In this document: piece by piece, positions 22,727 to 34,194 of the stretch
How the letters are laid out: every line of letters begins with the position of its first letter
Numbering within the stretch: the first letter of the stretch is position 1
From: Takashimella koratensis
Lineage: Eukaryota > Basidiomycota > Tremellomycetes > Trichosporonales > Tetragoniomycetaceae
Assembly: GCA_003116875.1 (NCBI GenBank)
Contig: BCKT01000003.1
Location: 1,683,185 to 1,747,184 of the forward strand
Direction: 5' to 3'
DNA: 64,000 nt
The notes under the pieces: generated by a model
Database searches by the model: none
What the model saw: only the letters and a program-made list of their open reading frames with translations
What the model was told of the DNA's origin: nothing
Made by a program: the position numbers and the translations under genes

Positions 22727-25576
22727 ATGTCTGGGCCACCTCCTCACAACTTTGGACACTCGGCAGACTTCAGCCGATATGCGCAGCAGATGATGAATGA
22801 CATCGGGAGGGAGATCCGGCCTGCAGCAGTACCCTCCGCGCCCACCGTCTCACCTACGCAGCACCCCGAAGCTGGACCATCCACGCGCACTGCCCTTCAA
22901 TCTTACCCACCCACGTACCCTTCCGGCCCATCAGTACCCCCCGAAAGCCAGTATGGCGACATCAGTCCAATCTCGCCGCACGGTCTTCAGCTCTCACCGA
23001 ATGGTCAACATCAGTACCCGCCGCACATGTACCAACATCACTACCCGCCCCCGTCGGCGAGTGGTTCGAGTAGGATGGGTGAGGAGATGTCCGGCAACGT
23101 GCAACCAACGCCCGTCGAGAACACACCCAAGGGCAAAACCATTTACAAGAAGCGAAGGACGATCCTGGGCAGAGGCGCCGCCTGCGATACCTGCAGGTGA
23201 GTACGATGCTGCATTGGTTTCTCTACAGCAGCTGGCCATCCACAGCACATAGGCTGATAAGTAATTTAATTGGACAAACCCCCTTAGAGCTCGGAAACTG
23301 TAAGTCAACATCCATTACCAACCGTCACCCATCCACCTCTCCCTTGCATGGTAACGCGCATCCATGCCCCCCTCTGTCCTCCTCTTCCTCTCAGAAGTTG
23401 GGCGTCGCCGCTTTTTGGTCCTTCTGTGATTTTTCTCTGGTTGTTTCCTCGTTTCCCTCCGCCCTTGGGATTAAACACCCTGGGCTTTTTCCCCTCCCCC
23501 ACAACTTTGACCACCAAACCATCAACTCCCTTACCATACTCGTCACTGTCAGTTCATCGCAAGCACAAAGCTCATCAGTATTTTCTCTTCTCGCCTTCTC
23601 GTCGCCCACAGCAAATGTTCGAGCGAACGACCGTGCGCCTTGTGCAAAAAGTACAACCTCGAGTGCACCTACCGCCCCATCGTCAAGAAAAAACCACGCG
23701 TCGTCGTGCTCGAGGAAAGAGTCGGTGAGTAAATATTGCTAGACCTTGTCAGAAGATGTTTTCGTCTGTCATCTGTCAAATGCCATGCCCTTTCCCCTTC
23801 CTCTCCTTTGTTCGAAGGCGTTGATCTATTGAGATGGCAAGATATCTCATAGACGCGTCTGTGTGTGAACAATGACCCAGCTGACGACCAACACCTACCA
23901 TCTCAACTCGCAATCACCAACTGATCGATAATCCTTTCCATGTGCACATCCTGTCTTGGTTTCACTCCTTTTCTTTCGCACTCGGCGGATCACTTGGTTT
24001 CCGAACTATATCAGCTGAGCTCGAAGGGCTGCTGGCGGCGTTTCAGGAGGATGAACGGTAAGTTGCTCCGCCCCACGGACATTCTCGACCATCTTGTTGC
24101 TCCTTGTTTGCCTTTGTCATCACTGTCATGTAAGTATTGACATCCGTCATTACACTGTTATAGGATTCAGCAACGTGGTTTTCGACTGCAGGACGATGCC
24201 ATATTCAGCGACGATCAGTTTAATCTCGTTCAGCCTATTCTTCATTCCCTCGCCGATTTTTCCATCCCCATCGACGGGGACGAGTTCATGCGTCGACTCG
24301 CACGCGGTCCCGATGACGCCAGCCACCCTCGTCCGAGCTTGATGTACACCATCCTTGCGCACGCCGCATGGCGAGCCGAGAGTCAGAGGATGTTGGAAGA
24401 GAACACAACCCCGTCCTCGACGAACGACGACGGCGACGACACCGAACACGTCGATCACACTATGTCTCGCACGTTCTTTCGCCTCGCTCAACGAGCGTTC
24501 ACGCAAACTATCGGTGGTAGTCGAGGCGATATGGACACTGTGATGGCCGCTTTGGGGATTGCGCGTTTCCACATCGAATCCGGCGGTGATGTCCTTAACG
24601 CCGGGTGTGTCCCCTTCACGCGCTTGGCACTGTTGTGCTCGGACACTAGCGAGTCGGTCCTGTCGCCCGGCCAGCCCGGTGGATCGAGCATGGGATCGCC
24701 TAGTTCGCCTGTCGGAGTACTAGTGGACGGACGCGTCGGAAGCGCCGCTGGTCTCAAACCTTCTTCCCTCCTACTCGGTGCCGCACAGACTCTCGACTGG
24801 ATCATCGCGATAGACACGACGTCGGCGGCGATCATGCCGAATCCTGGGCACATCTTCTTCCTTCGCGAATCGCCAGCGGCGACGTCCTCGAGTGTTCAAG
24901 TCCATGATGGTCGTCTGCCCAATCCTGTGTTCCAGAACGCGTCGGAGGAAGAGGTCGCACAGTCGGCGTTGGGGGTACTGTACCACACCACAAGGTGAGC
25001 CACGGCTATTGTCGATGTTGATCTAGTTGCTGACTCAACGCCAGGCTGTTCGGCACCGAAGGTACTGCCGGGCCTCTCGTGGGACAACTCGTCGGCGAGA
25101 TCGAAGGGTGGCTGTCGCATGTCACCGGCAAAGCGGTCGACTCTCCTCTCAGTCGTACCGCACGCGCGTGTCTGTTGACGAGTCGACTCTTGTTGGGTCA
25201 ATACGGTCCAGCAAACGAGGCCCTGGCGGAGACCGCCACTCAAGCGCTGTTCGAGATGGCGATGGAGGTGGAAGAGATGAGCACGATGCCTCTATCTTCT
25301 GTGACGTCCATTCGTAAGCATAGATCCCCTTCCTACTTTCACGACATGACAAGCATGCTCACCTCCTATTTCCTTCCAGACCCCGCGTTGCCACTCGCGT
25401 TCTTCCTCGCGGCTCAGAGTGTCATGACCGACCACCGACGAGCGGAAAACCCCGTGCGAACGAGCGATGCCACCGGTCTCGTTCGGGCCTTGCGCGTCCT
25501 CGGCAGTTGGAGCGGGTACGCTGCCCACCTGCACCGACTCGTCATCGGCGCCGACGCACCTCCTGAATCGGTGTAA
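22727..25576 (+). CDS. Zn2Cys6 fungal-type transcription factor
   Basis: The coding sequence is join(22727..23196, 23288..23299, 23612..23724, 24015..24057, 24164..24994, 25045..25313, 25380..25576): 644 aa, phases consistent. The zinc cluster is Cys153-X2-Cys156-X6-Cys163-X5-Cys169-X2-Cys172-X6-Cys179 (CDTCRARKLKCSSERPCALC), the Gal4-type DNA-binding domain that coordinates two zinc ions. The N-terminal 140 residues are Pro/Ser/His/Gln-rich and a basic segment (KKRRT) precedes the cluster. The C-terminal 400 residues form an all-helical-looking region resembling the fungal transcription factor middle homology region (PSLMYTILAHAAWRAESQRM). The target genes are unknown. The cluster is encoded on three exons, the middle one only 12 nt. 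Exon 4 (43 nt) was chosen by phase and reads AELEGLLAAFQEDE. Confidence 0.88.
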
Positions 25577-25822
25577 GCAAACGACAAAAACCAAATTCAT
25601 GTGAAGGGTTCAAAACGATCGGCAATCAGTATCGCGTGTGTCGTACAAAGCCGTTTGTCACTCACGAAGGAAATAAATAACCCCAAATACATCACAAAAA
25701 TATCAGTCTCTTGCACGGGACAGAGGATCATGCGTCGCTTGTAATCGTTCGCCACCTCGTGTCGCCTCTTTTCGGTTCGTTTGGATCCTCATTGGTTCTT
25801 GTTCATGCCGTCTCCGAGTTAC
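25577..25822. other. 3' flank of the Zn2Cys6 gene
   Basis: This is an AT-richer spacer with AATAAATAA at 25672-25680, a possible poly(A) signal for the upstream gene. Nothing else is seen. Confidence 0.4.
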
Positions 25823-26726
25823 ATGTCATGCACAGTGGTTCCCTGTGCCACGAGTGAAGGCTTCCGTCTGGGTGTGGAGGTAAGTAGCACCACCTGGGGC
25901 CCAGCGGACTCGACGAGACAGATGTGAGGGCGGTGCGACTTGTAGACACTAACCGAGACTCAGCTGTTGCGCACATTGACGAGATACACGAAGATGACTC
26001 GCGTATGTTTATCACGTTGCCTTCCCTGTGAAGGGTATGATCGATCGATGGGGAAGGGTGCGTCAGCGGTTGGACCAATGCGGGAGCCTGGCTGGATGCA
26101 GGTCAAGTCGAGACTTGACGCCGACCTGTGCTCAGCAGCTGCCTATATACGAGGTGTGAATAAACCACGAGAACCTACCGAGATCGCAAAGCTGTAAAGG
26201 CGCTCAGAGTCATGTGAATGGGTTTCTCTGGCGTGACGACGGGTCGTGCTCGTGTCGCTATGGTGAGTGGGCGGTGCTGGTCCGTGCTGGGCGTCGACGA
26301 GGCCGCATGCGAGATACTAGCGGACGTGGAGGTGTGCGTGACGGGCGCTGACCTTGACTTCGGTCCCCGTTCATCGTCATAACGTAACCAGTGTACTGGA
26401 TTCCCACTCGGAGTTTACGCGCTCCGACTCCGATCAATTGGTGTGAAGGGTTTTGACTCCTGAGAGCTCGACGACGACTTTGGTCGGAGGAAGCCAAGCT
26501 GCCATCGACGATCGTGCCTCTCGGAGGTCGATCACCGATTCCATCTTCGACCCTACGACGCACTTGCCTCTCAGGCGTCGATCCATACCCACCTGACCTC
26601 TCCCACTTTCATGAACCGCCGGTTCTCTCTATCCAAAGACGGAGAGAAATCTCGAGTCTTCCGCACACCCCTGGGTGTTGTGCCACAAAATCGACAAAGG
26701 TGTTTATGCCACGAAACGAAATGTGA
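25823..26726 (+). CDS. Possible seven-exon orphan gene, about 153 aa
   Basis: A chain of GT-AG introns with canonical donors gives join(25823..25879, 25964..26002, 26136..26153, 26208..26262, 26321..26331, 26392..26440, 26494..26726), 154 codons with stop, all phases consistent. Support comes from donors GTAAGT, GTATGT and GTGAGT and a perfect CTAAC branch site in intron 1. The predicted protein begins MSCTVVPCATSEGFRLGVE and ends in a Pro/Arg/Ser-rich tail. I recognise no family. Very small exons (18 and 11 nt) make the model fragile, and open frames on both strands overlap the last exon, so parts may be wrong. RNA reads would be decisive. Confidence 0.35.
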
Positions 26727-27013
26727 AATAGAATCGCAGAGCAGATCGAATTCTTGGAAAAATAATACCCCCGTCGTCGACGCGCACGGGGCCGGAAGGT
26801 GGGTCTCGAACAGCCAGGGTCTGTTGAGATGGGTGGTCGAAGGGGCGGACAAAGGGGACGATGTTGAACGCGAGAGCGGTCCACTCGGGGTAGCTCGGCA
26901 ACGCTGTGCGGCGGATAGACGAGTACGACGCGCGATGGGGTATAGCGGCGACGATGGATAGTGGGTAAACATGGTTAACGTCGAAAACTACGAAGAGGAA
27001 CGAGGGCGTGGGG

Positions 27014-27217
27014 TCATGCCAAGAGCCGGGTTTGTCCTCCGAGATGCCAAAAGTACTTGTGAATCTGACGAGCAGGTGGATGTTGAGGGTTAACCTGAAG
27101 GTGGATGGTGTAAGAACGGTGGACTGAATAGAGCGCAGCCATGTTTTTGTTTTTACTTACCAACTCGGGATACGATGGCTCACACTGATGCCTTTGAACG
27201 AGCCTCACTAAAGTCAT
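27014..27217 (-). CDS. Possible tiny minus-strand gene, 45 aa
   Basis: ATG 27217 lies about 60 nt downstream of a minus-strand TATATA (near 27281). The exon 27161-27217 ends at a perfect GTAAGT donor, and a 66-nt intron leads to an acceptor after TCCACCTTCAG, giving complement(join(27014..27094, 27161..27217)), 45 aa. A different splice choice would enter an open frame running to 26704 (130 codons, contains PSYPEWTALAFNIVPFVRP). Neither product is recognised. Confidence 0.25.
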   Translation of the reverse strand: MTLVRLVQRHQCEPSYPELVSKNKNMAALYSVHRSYTIHLQVNPQHPPARQIHKYFWHLGGQTRLLA

Positions 27218-28827
27218 CGATGGATACCTTCCTTAGTGACCTGGAGTCTACATAAAATGCTTTTGGCGACGATGCGGGGTATATACAAGCGAGCGAGTGA
27301 GTTTGATGGCAGGAACTAGTTTTGCTTTCGACGTAGGTGGATCATGGTGAGGGAGGGTGTTGGGCCGGGGTCGCATTCGACGAGAACTGCCGCCTGCCTA
27401 TCTCCTTCTTGACTACTTGTGTTACGCAGGTGTGTTGACGGAGACGCTGCTGATCGTCGGTCGCTTATCGATGTGCGTAGGCTGATCACTTGGAGAAGAT
27501 AATATCGCCTTGGTTTGGTGTTGTCGTCTCGCTCTGATGTTGACCGAGGTGCGTACTAATGGTTGTCGGGGAATACTGACGGGCGAACGCCGTGGTGTTA
27601 CTGATCGCCGCTGCACCCCCGGCCGCTTGGAGGGAGAACCGAGTCGGGCATACTTACTGGCGAAGGGACAAAGTCACGCTACTTGGTGCTATGTGGACAG
27701 ATGACTATAAGTTACGGAGGGTTGAAAACGAGAGATGTCGGGTATGACTCATGCGGGAGACATTGTGACGAATAACTATGGCGGTGACGTGTCGAGTGGA
27801 GTCGTGCCGTGGAGCAAAGGACACCTTGACCGGGGGTGCGGGCTGGTGACGATGGACGAGAGGATGAAGTGTCTGGGTAGTGGGGAAACAGATGAAAATG
27901 TCGGTGAACGAAGTGATGGGTGGTAGTGGGAAGTAGCGATGGCAAATGAAATAAAATAAAAAAGAGGAAATAAGCACCAGTCAGCAGGTGGCTCATCGCA
28001 CCCGTCAAACTGTAGCAATACGCGAGTCCCTTCGTTTGCGCAGCCGTCAAGTATGACAGGGAGTGACAGAGGATGGGGCCGGGAGGCGAGACGGTAGTGT
28101 TGCGTGGGGGGCGGTGAGGAGAGTCTAAGAGGTGTGCCAGAGGAGGATCGCGAGGAATAGAGGGGGGATGGATGTGGGCGAAACGGTGGAGACGGTCGAG
28201 GGTGTGGCCGTGTCGAGGGGCGCACACAAGGTATACGATAGCCTGGCACAGAGGGTTGGTGTGGGTGTAGGTGGTAGTGAGAGTGTTTGGAATCGTATGT
28301 CTACTGAGGGAAAATAGTAAAGGGATAGAACGCTAAAAACAGTCCGGGCGGTTTCTACGAGAAGGCGGGCGCAGGCGGATCTTGCTCACCGTAGGTCGAG
28401 TGTACAAAAGCAAAGCAAAGATGAACACTGGGACACAGCGTGACTACGAATGATGGTACAACTTGAGTCAGATTATGTGATATGTGATGCGTCAGAGACA
28501 CGATGATGTCAACCCTGCACTGGGCGAAGGAGGGTAGAGGGGAAGAGTCAAAGGGCAAGGGCGGCGAGAGCTCGGTTCCAGTCCAACGGTTTTCGTCTTG
28601 TCAAGTGGCGAGGCAGCCCGGGTGGGGATAAAGTGGGGATTCCAAAGGTCTGGATTTTCCTTCGTCTACAAAGGTACGAGAAGGCCCAATATCGAAGAAA
28701 CTTTGGTTCCTATTCCAGCGACGAGGAGCTGCGGGAGGGCAACGTACAGGCCCTGTTAGGGTCCGAGTAAGGTCGACCGAGCGGTCCGGTACACAGAGGC
28801 TCAAGAGTCGGATGGGCCTCAAACAAC

Positions 28828-28835
28828 TATATAAA
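28828..28835 (+). promoter_or_regulatory. TATA box TATATAAA
   Basis: A canonical TATATAAAGG is followed by CT-rich DNA and, 400 nt on, by ATG 29235 of a small spliced ORF. It is the clearest core promoter in the gene-poor region. Confidence 0.5.
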
Positions 28836-29234
28836 GGGGAAAGCATCGCATGGGGATGTTCCAGTTGTCCGCGTTTGTCGTGTTTCGCGAGCTTCAGGAG
28901 CTTCTCGGATCTTGACGCCGTGCCCTTCCTTTCGTGTTTTTATTTTATTTACCTTGGAGCCTCGTGTTTAATGGCTTGGTTAACCCCGTCACTTTCATCG
29001 GCAGCAATCAATTACTCTGATCCTCCCTTCATTAGGCGCAGCTTCCTCGCCATGTGATAGCTATCTGAAACTCGATTCCTCGACTACGCCCCTCTTGTCC
29101 TTTCGTCATCATCGTCTTACCCGTCTCCAGCCCACCGAGAAGTCGACAGAGGGGGTCTTTTCAACGTAGTCGAGACGTTAGGTCCGCCTAGGGACACGCC
29201 GAGTCCGTCCGTCGCCGCCTCCTCGCCGTCTCAG

Positions 29235-29634
29235 ATGACATCGTCGCTCGCTGACAGGTTCGGGTCGATCGCCCCGCCGGGGGATAAAAGCTCGTCTGGG
29301 GATTACAGTAAGCGAGTCATCATGAAAAAAAAAAGGAGAAAAGACCCTATGCTGGGACGCTGGAGTCGCGCCGCTGCCCTCACTGGTGCTTGTTCTGGAT
29401 TTTTAAACTTTTTCGCTTGATATTCTAGGGGGGTTCCCTAACTGGGACTTGAAGTTTGGCTTGCCTGGGGTCTTCTGTGGGATTTCGGGAAGCCGAGAGG
29501 GTCAACACCCGGGGTCGATGGTGGCACGTTGTCGACGAGAGTTTTCTACTCAGGGGTGGTTGAGGTGGATAGAGCAGGTCGGAGGCTCTGAGAATGGTCC
29601 GACAGGCTGGATGTGGGTACTGGTGTCGACGTGA
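29235..29634 (+). CDS. Small two-exon orphan gene, 92 aa
   Basis: Join(29235..29307, 29429..29634) gives 93 codons with stop. The donor is GTAAGC and the acceptor follows TTGATATTCTAG; the 121-nt intron is phase 1. The product starts MTSSLADRFGSIAPPGD and continues RGFPNWDLKFGLPGVFCG, then contains a Trp-rich C-terminal part (GWLRWIEQVGG). A TATA box lies 400 nt upstream and the leader is CT-rich. No family is recognised. Without splicing the first exon would run to a stop at 29420 as a 61-aa Lys-rich peptide. Confidence 0.4.
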
Positions 29635-29944
29635 CGGGGGGGTCATTCTCAACTTGATCGTTCGTCAACCAGGGTTGTGTCCGAAAGCCGGAACAAGAAA
29701 GCTTACCTCTATTGGTCGGGTTGATAGTAAAGCAGCGACTTGTCTTGGCGAACAGATGACAGGGGTGAAGCGTGATTACGATGGGCTACACGATGGGTCT
29801 GAAGGATCCTTGTGCAGTCTAGATAGCGTGGGCGGGCGAGATCGGGCCGCGGAGACCGAGGGCAGGAACGTGGGCGCTCTTGTGTGGATTGTATCAAGCA
29901 GCGGCGAAAGGGACAAGAATATCCTAAGCCTTTAACGGCTGCCT

Positions 29945-29957
29945 CTTTTATACCCAA
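29945..29957 (-). promoter_or_regulatory. Minus-strand TATA element TTGGGTATAAAAG
   Basis: On the minus strand this reads TTGGGTATAAAAG, a strong TATA box. The same 13-mer occurs at 34182-34194. No ATG follows for over 200 nt, so any transcript would have a long leader or be non-coding. A minus-strand donor (GTAAGC) lies near 29706. Confidence 0.4.
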
Positions 29958-30870
29958 AGCCCAAGGTATGGTTTCGGTAGCTTTGGTGGGTGGGGTGGGG
30001 TGGTGGATGGGAGGAACACCCACGCCGGATCTCCTGAGGGACGGGAACGACGGGCGGCTGAACGCGGGCGTACGTAGATGGTTTACCGCTAGTGAATGTG
30101 CCGGACGATTGAGAGCCCAGTCGAGGGAGGAGAGAGGTGAATGAGATCCCCATCGCTCTTGTGCTTCACAACCATCCGCCCTCAAAGGGGAGTGAGAGTA
30201 CAGGTTACCGGGAAAAGTAGACGCGCACGGTCACAGCTCCATCCCCGAACAGGACAACGACGTGACTAGTTTTGTTTTGTTATTGTTTTTCCTTTTAGAT
30301 CTATTGGATAGCTTTGTCCACTCTCGCATCTGACTCGCTCATAGCCATCCAGAAGGTCGCCTGCTCGTTGCTCTCGCTTTTCTTCATTCGCGCTCTGAAC
30401 GACTTGGCCCGACGCCGCATGAATACAGTGTTGTCTCTGACCCCGATCTGGTCTGGCTCTAGCTCCCGTGTGGGTGGGGCCTTGCCATCTTCCCTTTTTT
30501 TTTTCGTTTCACCCAACTTCGATCCATCCTCAACATCCCTCTTCAGCTCTCACTTCGCATCCAGCTTGTTTCGAAAATTGGACTCTCTCTATCGCTCTGT
30601 CTTCACTGTAACCGTTCTCGATCTCTCACACCGGCGGTATCTGAACGATCGACGCGAGCAATGTACCTCGAACCGACAATATCCTTCCTCGCTCTTCCCT
30701 CTCCCCAGAACCCCAACCTGTTATTCTCTCTAATCTACGTGATACCATGGGCTATGGGCCCTTTGATTAAACGGATTTGAATCGGTATATCGCTGCAACT
30801 TCCCCCCTGCGTGTGTCTGTGAGTGTGACCCCTCTTCCATCTCAAGATTGTCGTTGGCCTCAGATCAACC

Positions 30871-31032
30871 ATGCAACCCGAACAACAAAGTTACGACCAA
30901 CCAATTTCTCGTCGCGACAGGTCGCTTCTGACTGAGACCACGCATTCGGGTTCAACACTGAGGGGTTCTCCGACAAGAATTTCGCGATTCCTCGTCAGAG
31001 CACAACAAAACACACCGATCACTGCTTACTAG
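30871..31032 (+). CDS. Small orphan ORF, 53 aa, with leader intron
   Basis: ATG 30871 lies in good context (CAACCATGC), just after a plausible leader intron ending GTTGGCCTCAG (donor GTGAGT near 30819) and a long CT-rich leader. The peptide is MQPEQQSYDQPISRRDR followed by a Ser/Thr/Arg-rich part, hydrophilic with no signal peptide. A 7-codon upstream ORF (ATG 30749, context ACCATGG) lies in the leader. No homologue is recognised. Confidence 0.3.
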   Translation: MQPEQQSYDQPISRRDRSLLTETTHSGSTLRGSPTRISRFLVRAQQNTPITAY

Positions 31033-31505
31033 GAAGTGAGGGAAAGGGTGGGTGGTTGGAGATGGGAATGGTGGGAAATACGAGGTGGAGTCATTAGGGG
31101 ATGGGTCTGAGAGGCGCGTAGAGGCGGTGTTGATGAGGGGAGGAAGCGATGAGAGCCGAAAAGGGGGTGTTTTTGGGTCACAGTGTCAGCTTGGAACTCG
31201 GTGACGGGCGGTCGAGAATCGGAACTCGGTCCAGCTGGCGCTGTCTACTCTCATCGGGTCAGAAACGCACTCGAGATTGGACTCGGTGGTTGCGCTCTGC
31301 CTTTCCTCGGTGACAGTTCCCCACTCTTGTCTTGCTGAGACGCTGCGACCCAACCAAGGACCCATGCCCCTGTACAGTGACTCTTTCTATCCCAGACTCT
31401 ATGGCCGGGTCCGTCTATGCAGAGTGGGTACGCACGACCGGCTCCGTCCATCTCCCCATGACTCACATATAGATCCAGAGGTATATTTGATGATGTTGCC
31501 TTGAG

Positions 31506-31540
31506 TGTGTCGTGACGTGTCATGACGTGTCGTGACGTGT
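31506..31540. repeat. GTGTCGTGAC decamer repeat
   Basis: About three and a half imperfect copies of a 10-nt unit (GTGTCGTGAC, with one C-to-A variant) lie in tandem. Confidence 0.7.
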
Positions 31541-32109
31541 GGTCAAGGAATGTTGGATGTGCAGCGAAAAGCTCGAGCAGGGAACCGTGGTGCGACAAGG
31601 CGACCTACTTGTAACTGTGGTTTCTGTGGGGGGAGGGGTTCGATTTTGACTCGAGTAGCGACGAGGAGGGGTTGGGTCACCCGCTCCACCCTTGGGACCG
31701 ACGTTGCTTACTATAATCCTGATAGCCCTGGACGAAAAACCACCGCTCTCGTGCTTTTTTTTCCTCCTTTCTCTCTTCCCTTGTCATATCTCTTGGGTCA
31801 CTATACACTCTTCACCTCTCGATCTCACTTCCCCACTACGTCTCCTACGTTCACCACCTCCCCATCCGCCTAATTCCTCGTTCACCGCGCTCTAGGGGGC
31901 CGGTGTCGTGGTCGACCGCAACTCTGCTCCGCCGCCTGTGGTCGTTATTCCGCCAGGCTCCGATATTGATCGATGAACGTTATTGTTTCCCGATTCGATT
32001 TTCTTCGTTTCGTGTTCGACTTGCCATCTGATCACGTCTCTGACCCGTGTCAGCCGATATCGAGGGTGATTTATCGTCTGTGACGGGTGGTAGAGTGGGT
32101 ATGCGAGGT

Positions 32110-32190
<81 letters not shown>
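32110..32190. repeat. 81-nt uninterrupted poly-G run
   Basis: Eighty-one consecutive G residues are flanked by unique sequence. It creates a false poly-Pro open frame on the minus strand. Such a run is either a G-quadruplex-prone tract or an artefact of sequencing or assembly (see findings). Confidence 0.98.
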
Positions 32191-32375
32191 CGGCCGGTGG
32201 TAAAGACAAAGTGACAAGGGTCAAAGAGATGGCGTGGGTGGTATGTGTGCGGGGAGGAAGGAGAAAGTAGCTTGGCGGCGAGGTCTATCACACGACACGA
32301 TATCACAACCTATACCCGATGCCTACGACTTTTCTCTGTCCCTTCTTCACCTTCCACTATCTCTCTCCGTTTACA

Positions 32376-32572
32376 ATGGCACTCAAATGTCTATCGGAAC
32401 CAGCAGTTGAACAAGGCATGGAGGTTGCGTGGTATGGGACCTCGCGTACCGCAAAAGTCTCAACCTCAACCTACGCGCGCAGAACATCGAGTCCGACATC
32501 CTTGCGCAACGGTGGTCGTTGGTTGTCCCGCTCGCTGATGGTCGGGTAGTAAGGTATGGAGCGTCGTCATAA
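32376..32572 (+). CDS. Possible tiny two-exon gene, 45 aa
   Basis: After a CT-rich leader, ATG 32376 (TTACAATGGC) opens a short exon to 32423. A 59-nt intron (donor GTTGCG, weak; acceptor CGCGCAG) leads in phase to 32483-32572, reading NIESDILAQRWSLVVPLADG and then a stop. Unspliced, the frame gives a different 57-aa peptide. No family is recognised. Confidence 0.2.
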
Positions 32573-34181
32573 CGGTGACGGAAGACACCGAGTGAGTCTT
32601 GGGTCTGGAACGTGATCACTTTCCCAATTCTTGCAACGTCTATGAAATCTCTGGGGGCGGACCATGCCCTTTCCTCAGCTTATGATTTCACCCACGACCA
32701 CCTTTCCAGTTTATGGCAGTGTGCGCGGTGCTGAGAGGGGCAGGGGGGTGACAGGGGATGGTGCACGAGGTGTAGATGAGAGCCCCAGGCGGGAGGTATG
32801 GTCGGCTCATATGTGCAAGTGAGAAAGAGGGGGTGTTTGCCGACAATCGCACAGACACGATCGTCTCTGAATGGCTCTGATGGCAGGCGCCCAGGAGTAC
32901 CTGTCTTTCTCTCAAAATAGCAGTGATTGTCGTGCTAGAAGTTCCAAGTGGTGGTTTGTCCACTGGTAGTGTCGAAGGCGACGAGGCCCGCGAACGGCGT
33001 AGGGGCGTAGGCTGGGAAACTGAGTAAACTTGGTCAGACTTGTCTTGCGCAGCGTTTGATTCGTCACGACGAGTCACTCTATCGATGTCTCTCACTGAGA
33101 TTTGGCGGTCACATTGACTTGGGGGTATTAGACGGGGACGAAGACGAGTATTCCAGGTGTTGCGCGGAATCAAGATCTCGATGAGGTAGCCTGATTATCA
33201 AGTGAGCAAGAAGGCGAAACCCCGATTTACTTCACCTTTTCTCATATTTTGTTCAACCTCATGCGTATGAGTTGGTCGGTCAGACGGTTCGGCAGCACTT
33301 GTCGGCACTAGCGGGCTTGATATTGGGGAAACCTTTCGAGGTGGACAAGACGACACGGTGGGTAGCGAGCACGGTGGTTTTGGTGAGACGCGAACACCAG
33401 GATACACTTGAGATCGGGACGATGAGAGTGGATAGATGTCGAACATAGGGTCGCGCGAGAGCGATTCGACACGATCGAGAGCAGGTGAGGGCAGAACAAG
33501 TCGAGCCGGGCTGGGTAGACCATAAGAAACTTGTGGTAGGACGTGGGGGATAAGTGGGGACGGATTGCAGGGGACCTGTCTTCAACGAAGATGGGCTGGC
33601 GGAGGTTTGTCATGTCTCTTCCACACTTCCCCGCGGTCGATCAAGGTCAAGACGCGGTCGAGTAACGTTCTCCACATTCTAAAGCCAGCTTAGAATGCTT
33701 GCGGGGTTATGCCTTGTTGCTCACAACGTTGTAGCGAGTTGAGAGCGACGAACGAGAAAAAGTCGACTAATGTTGACTTTGTCTGGGTAGTGTCTATCTT
33801 AATCGACGATGACCCCCGACGTGCCACGCGTTTCGATAACGAGCTTGCCCTCTCACAGAGTCTGAGGGCTCTGGGGTACTTGGTATGACTGGGCTGAGGT
33901 TTGAGTGGTGTCAACTACGCTCAGAGTTGCATGAACCTCTTGTCGTCTACGGTGTCTTCCTCATATAACATAGTAGAGAGATGTGCTGGAAGATTCGCCG
34001 CTCAATCTGAACCCCATTGTATGCTGTTCGCCAGTGCGGGGTGGCTAGATGTTCAAGGGAGGGGATGGAGCTAGTCAGATGTTTGGGGTGTGGAGCCGTC
34101 TCATGGTCTGGTAGATCTCTGCTCTCTCTCACCCACGGTCCTAATCCCTTGGTCTTGGTCCCATGATTGGCCGGGGCACGG

Positions 34182-34194
34182 CTTTTATACCCAA
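34182..34194 (-). promoter_or_regulatory. Minus-strand TATA element, second copy
   Basis: This is identical in 13 of 13 bases and orientation to 29945-29957. Downstream on the minus strand there are only very short ATG frames and a possible donor (GTGAGA near 34134). Confidence 0.4.

Noticed and set aside
26441..26464. 24-nt GT-AG segment leading to a 166-codon plus-strand frame
   Set aside because: It is too short for an intron. A 53-nt intron to 26493 is in line with the others in this window.
26704..27094. 130-codon minus-strand open frame as a main exon
   Set aside because: It overlaps the plus-strand candidate, and the best donor upstream (GTAAGT) joins in a different phase. It is mentioned as an alternative only.
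31892..32306. Minus-strand frames with long poly-Pro
   Set aside because: They are translations of the poly-G run and have no other coding character.
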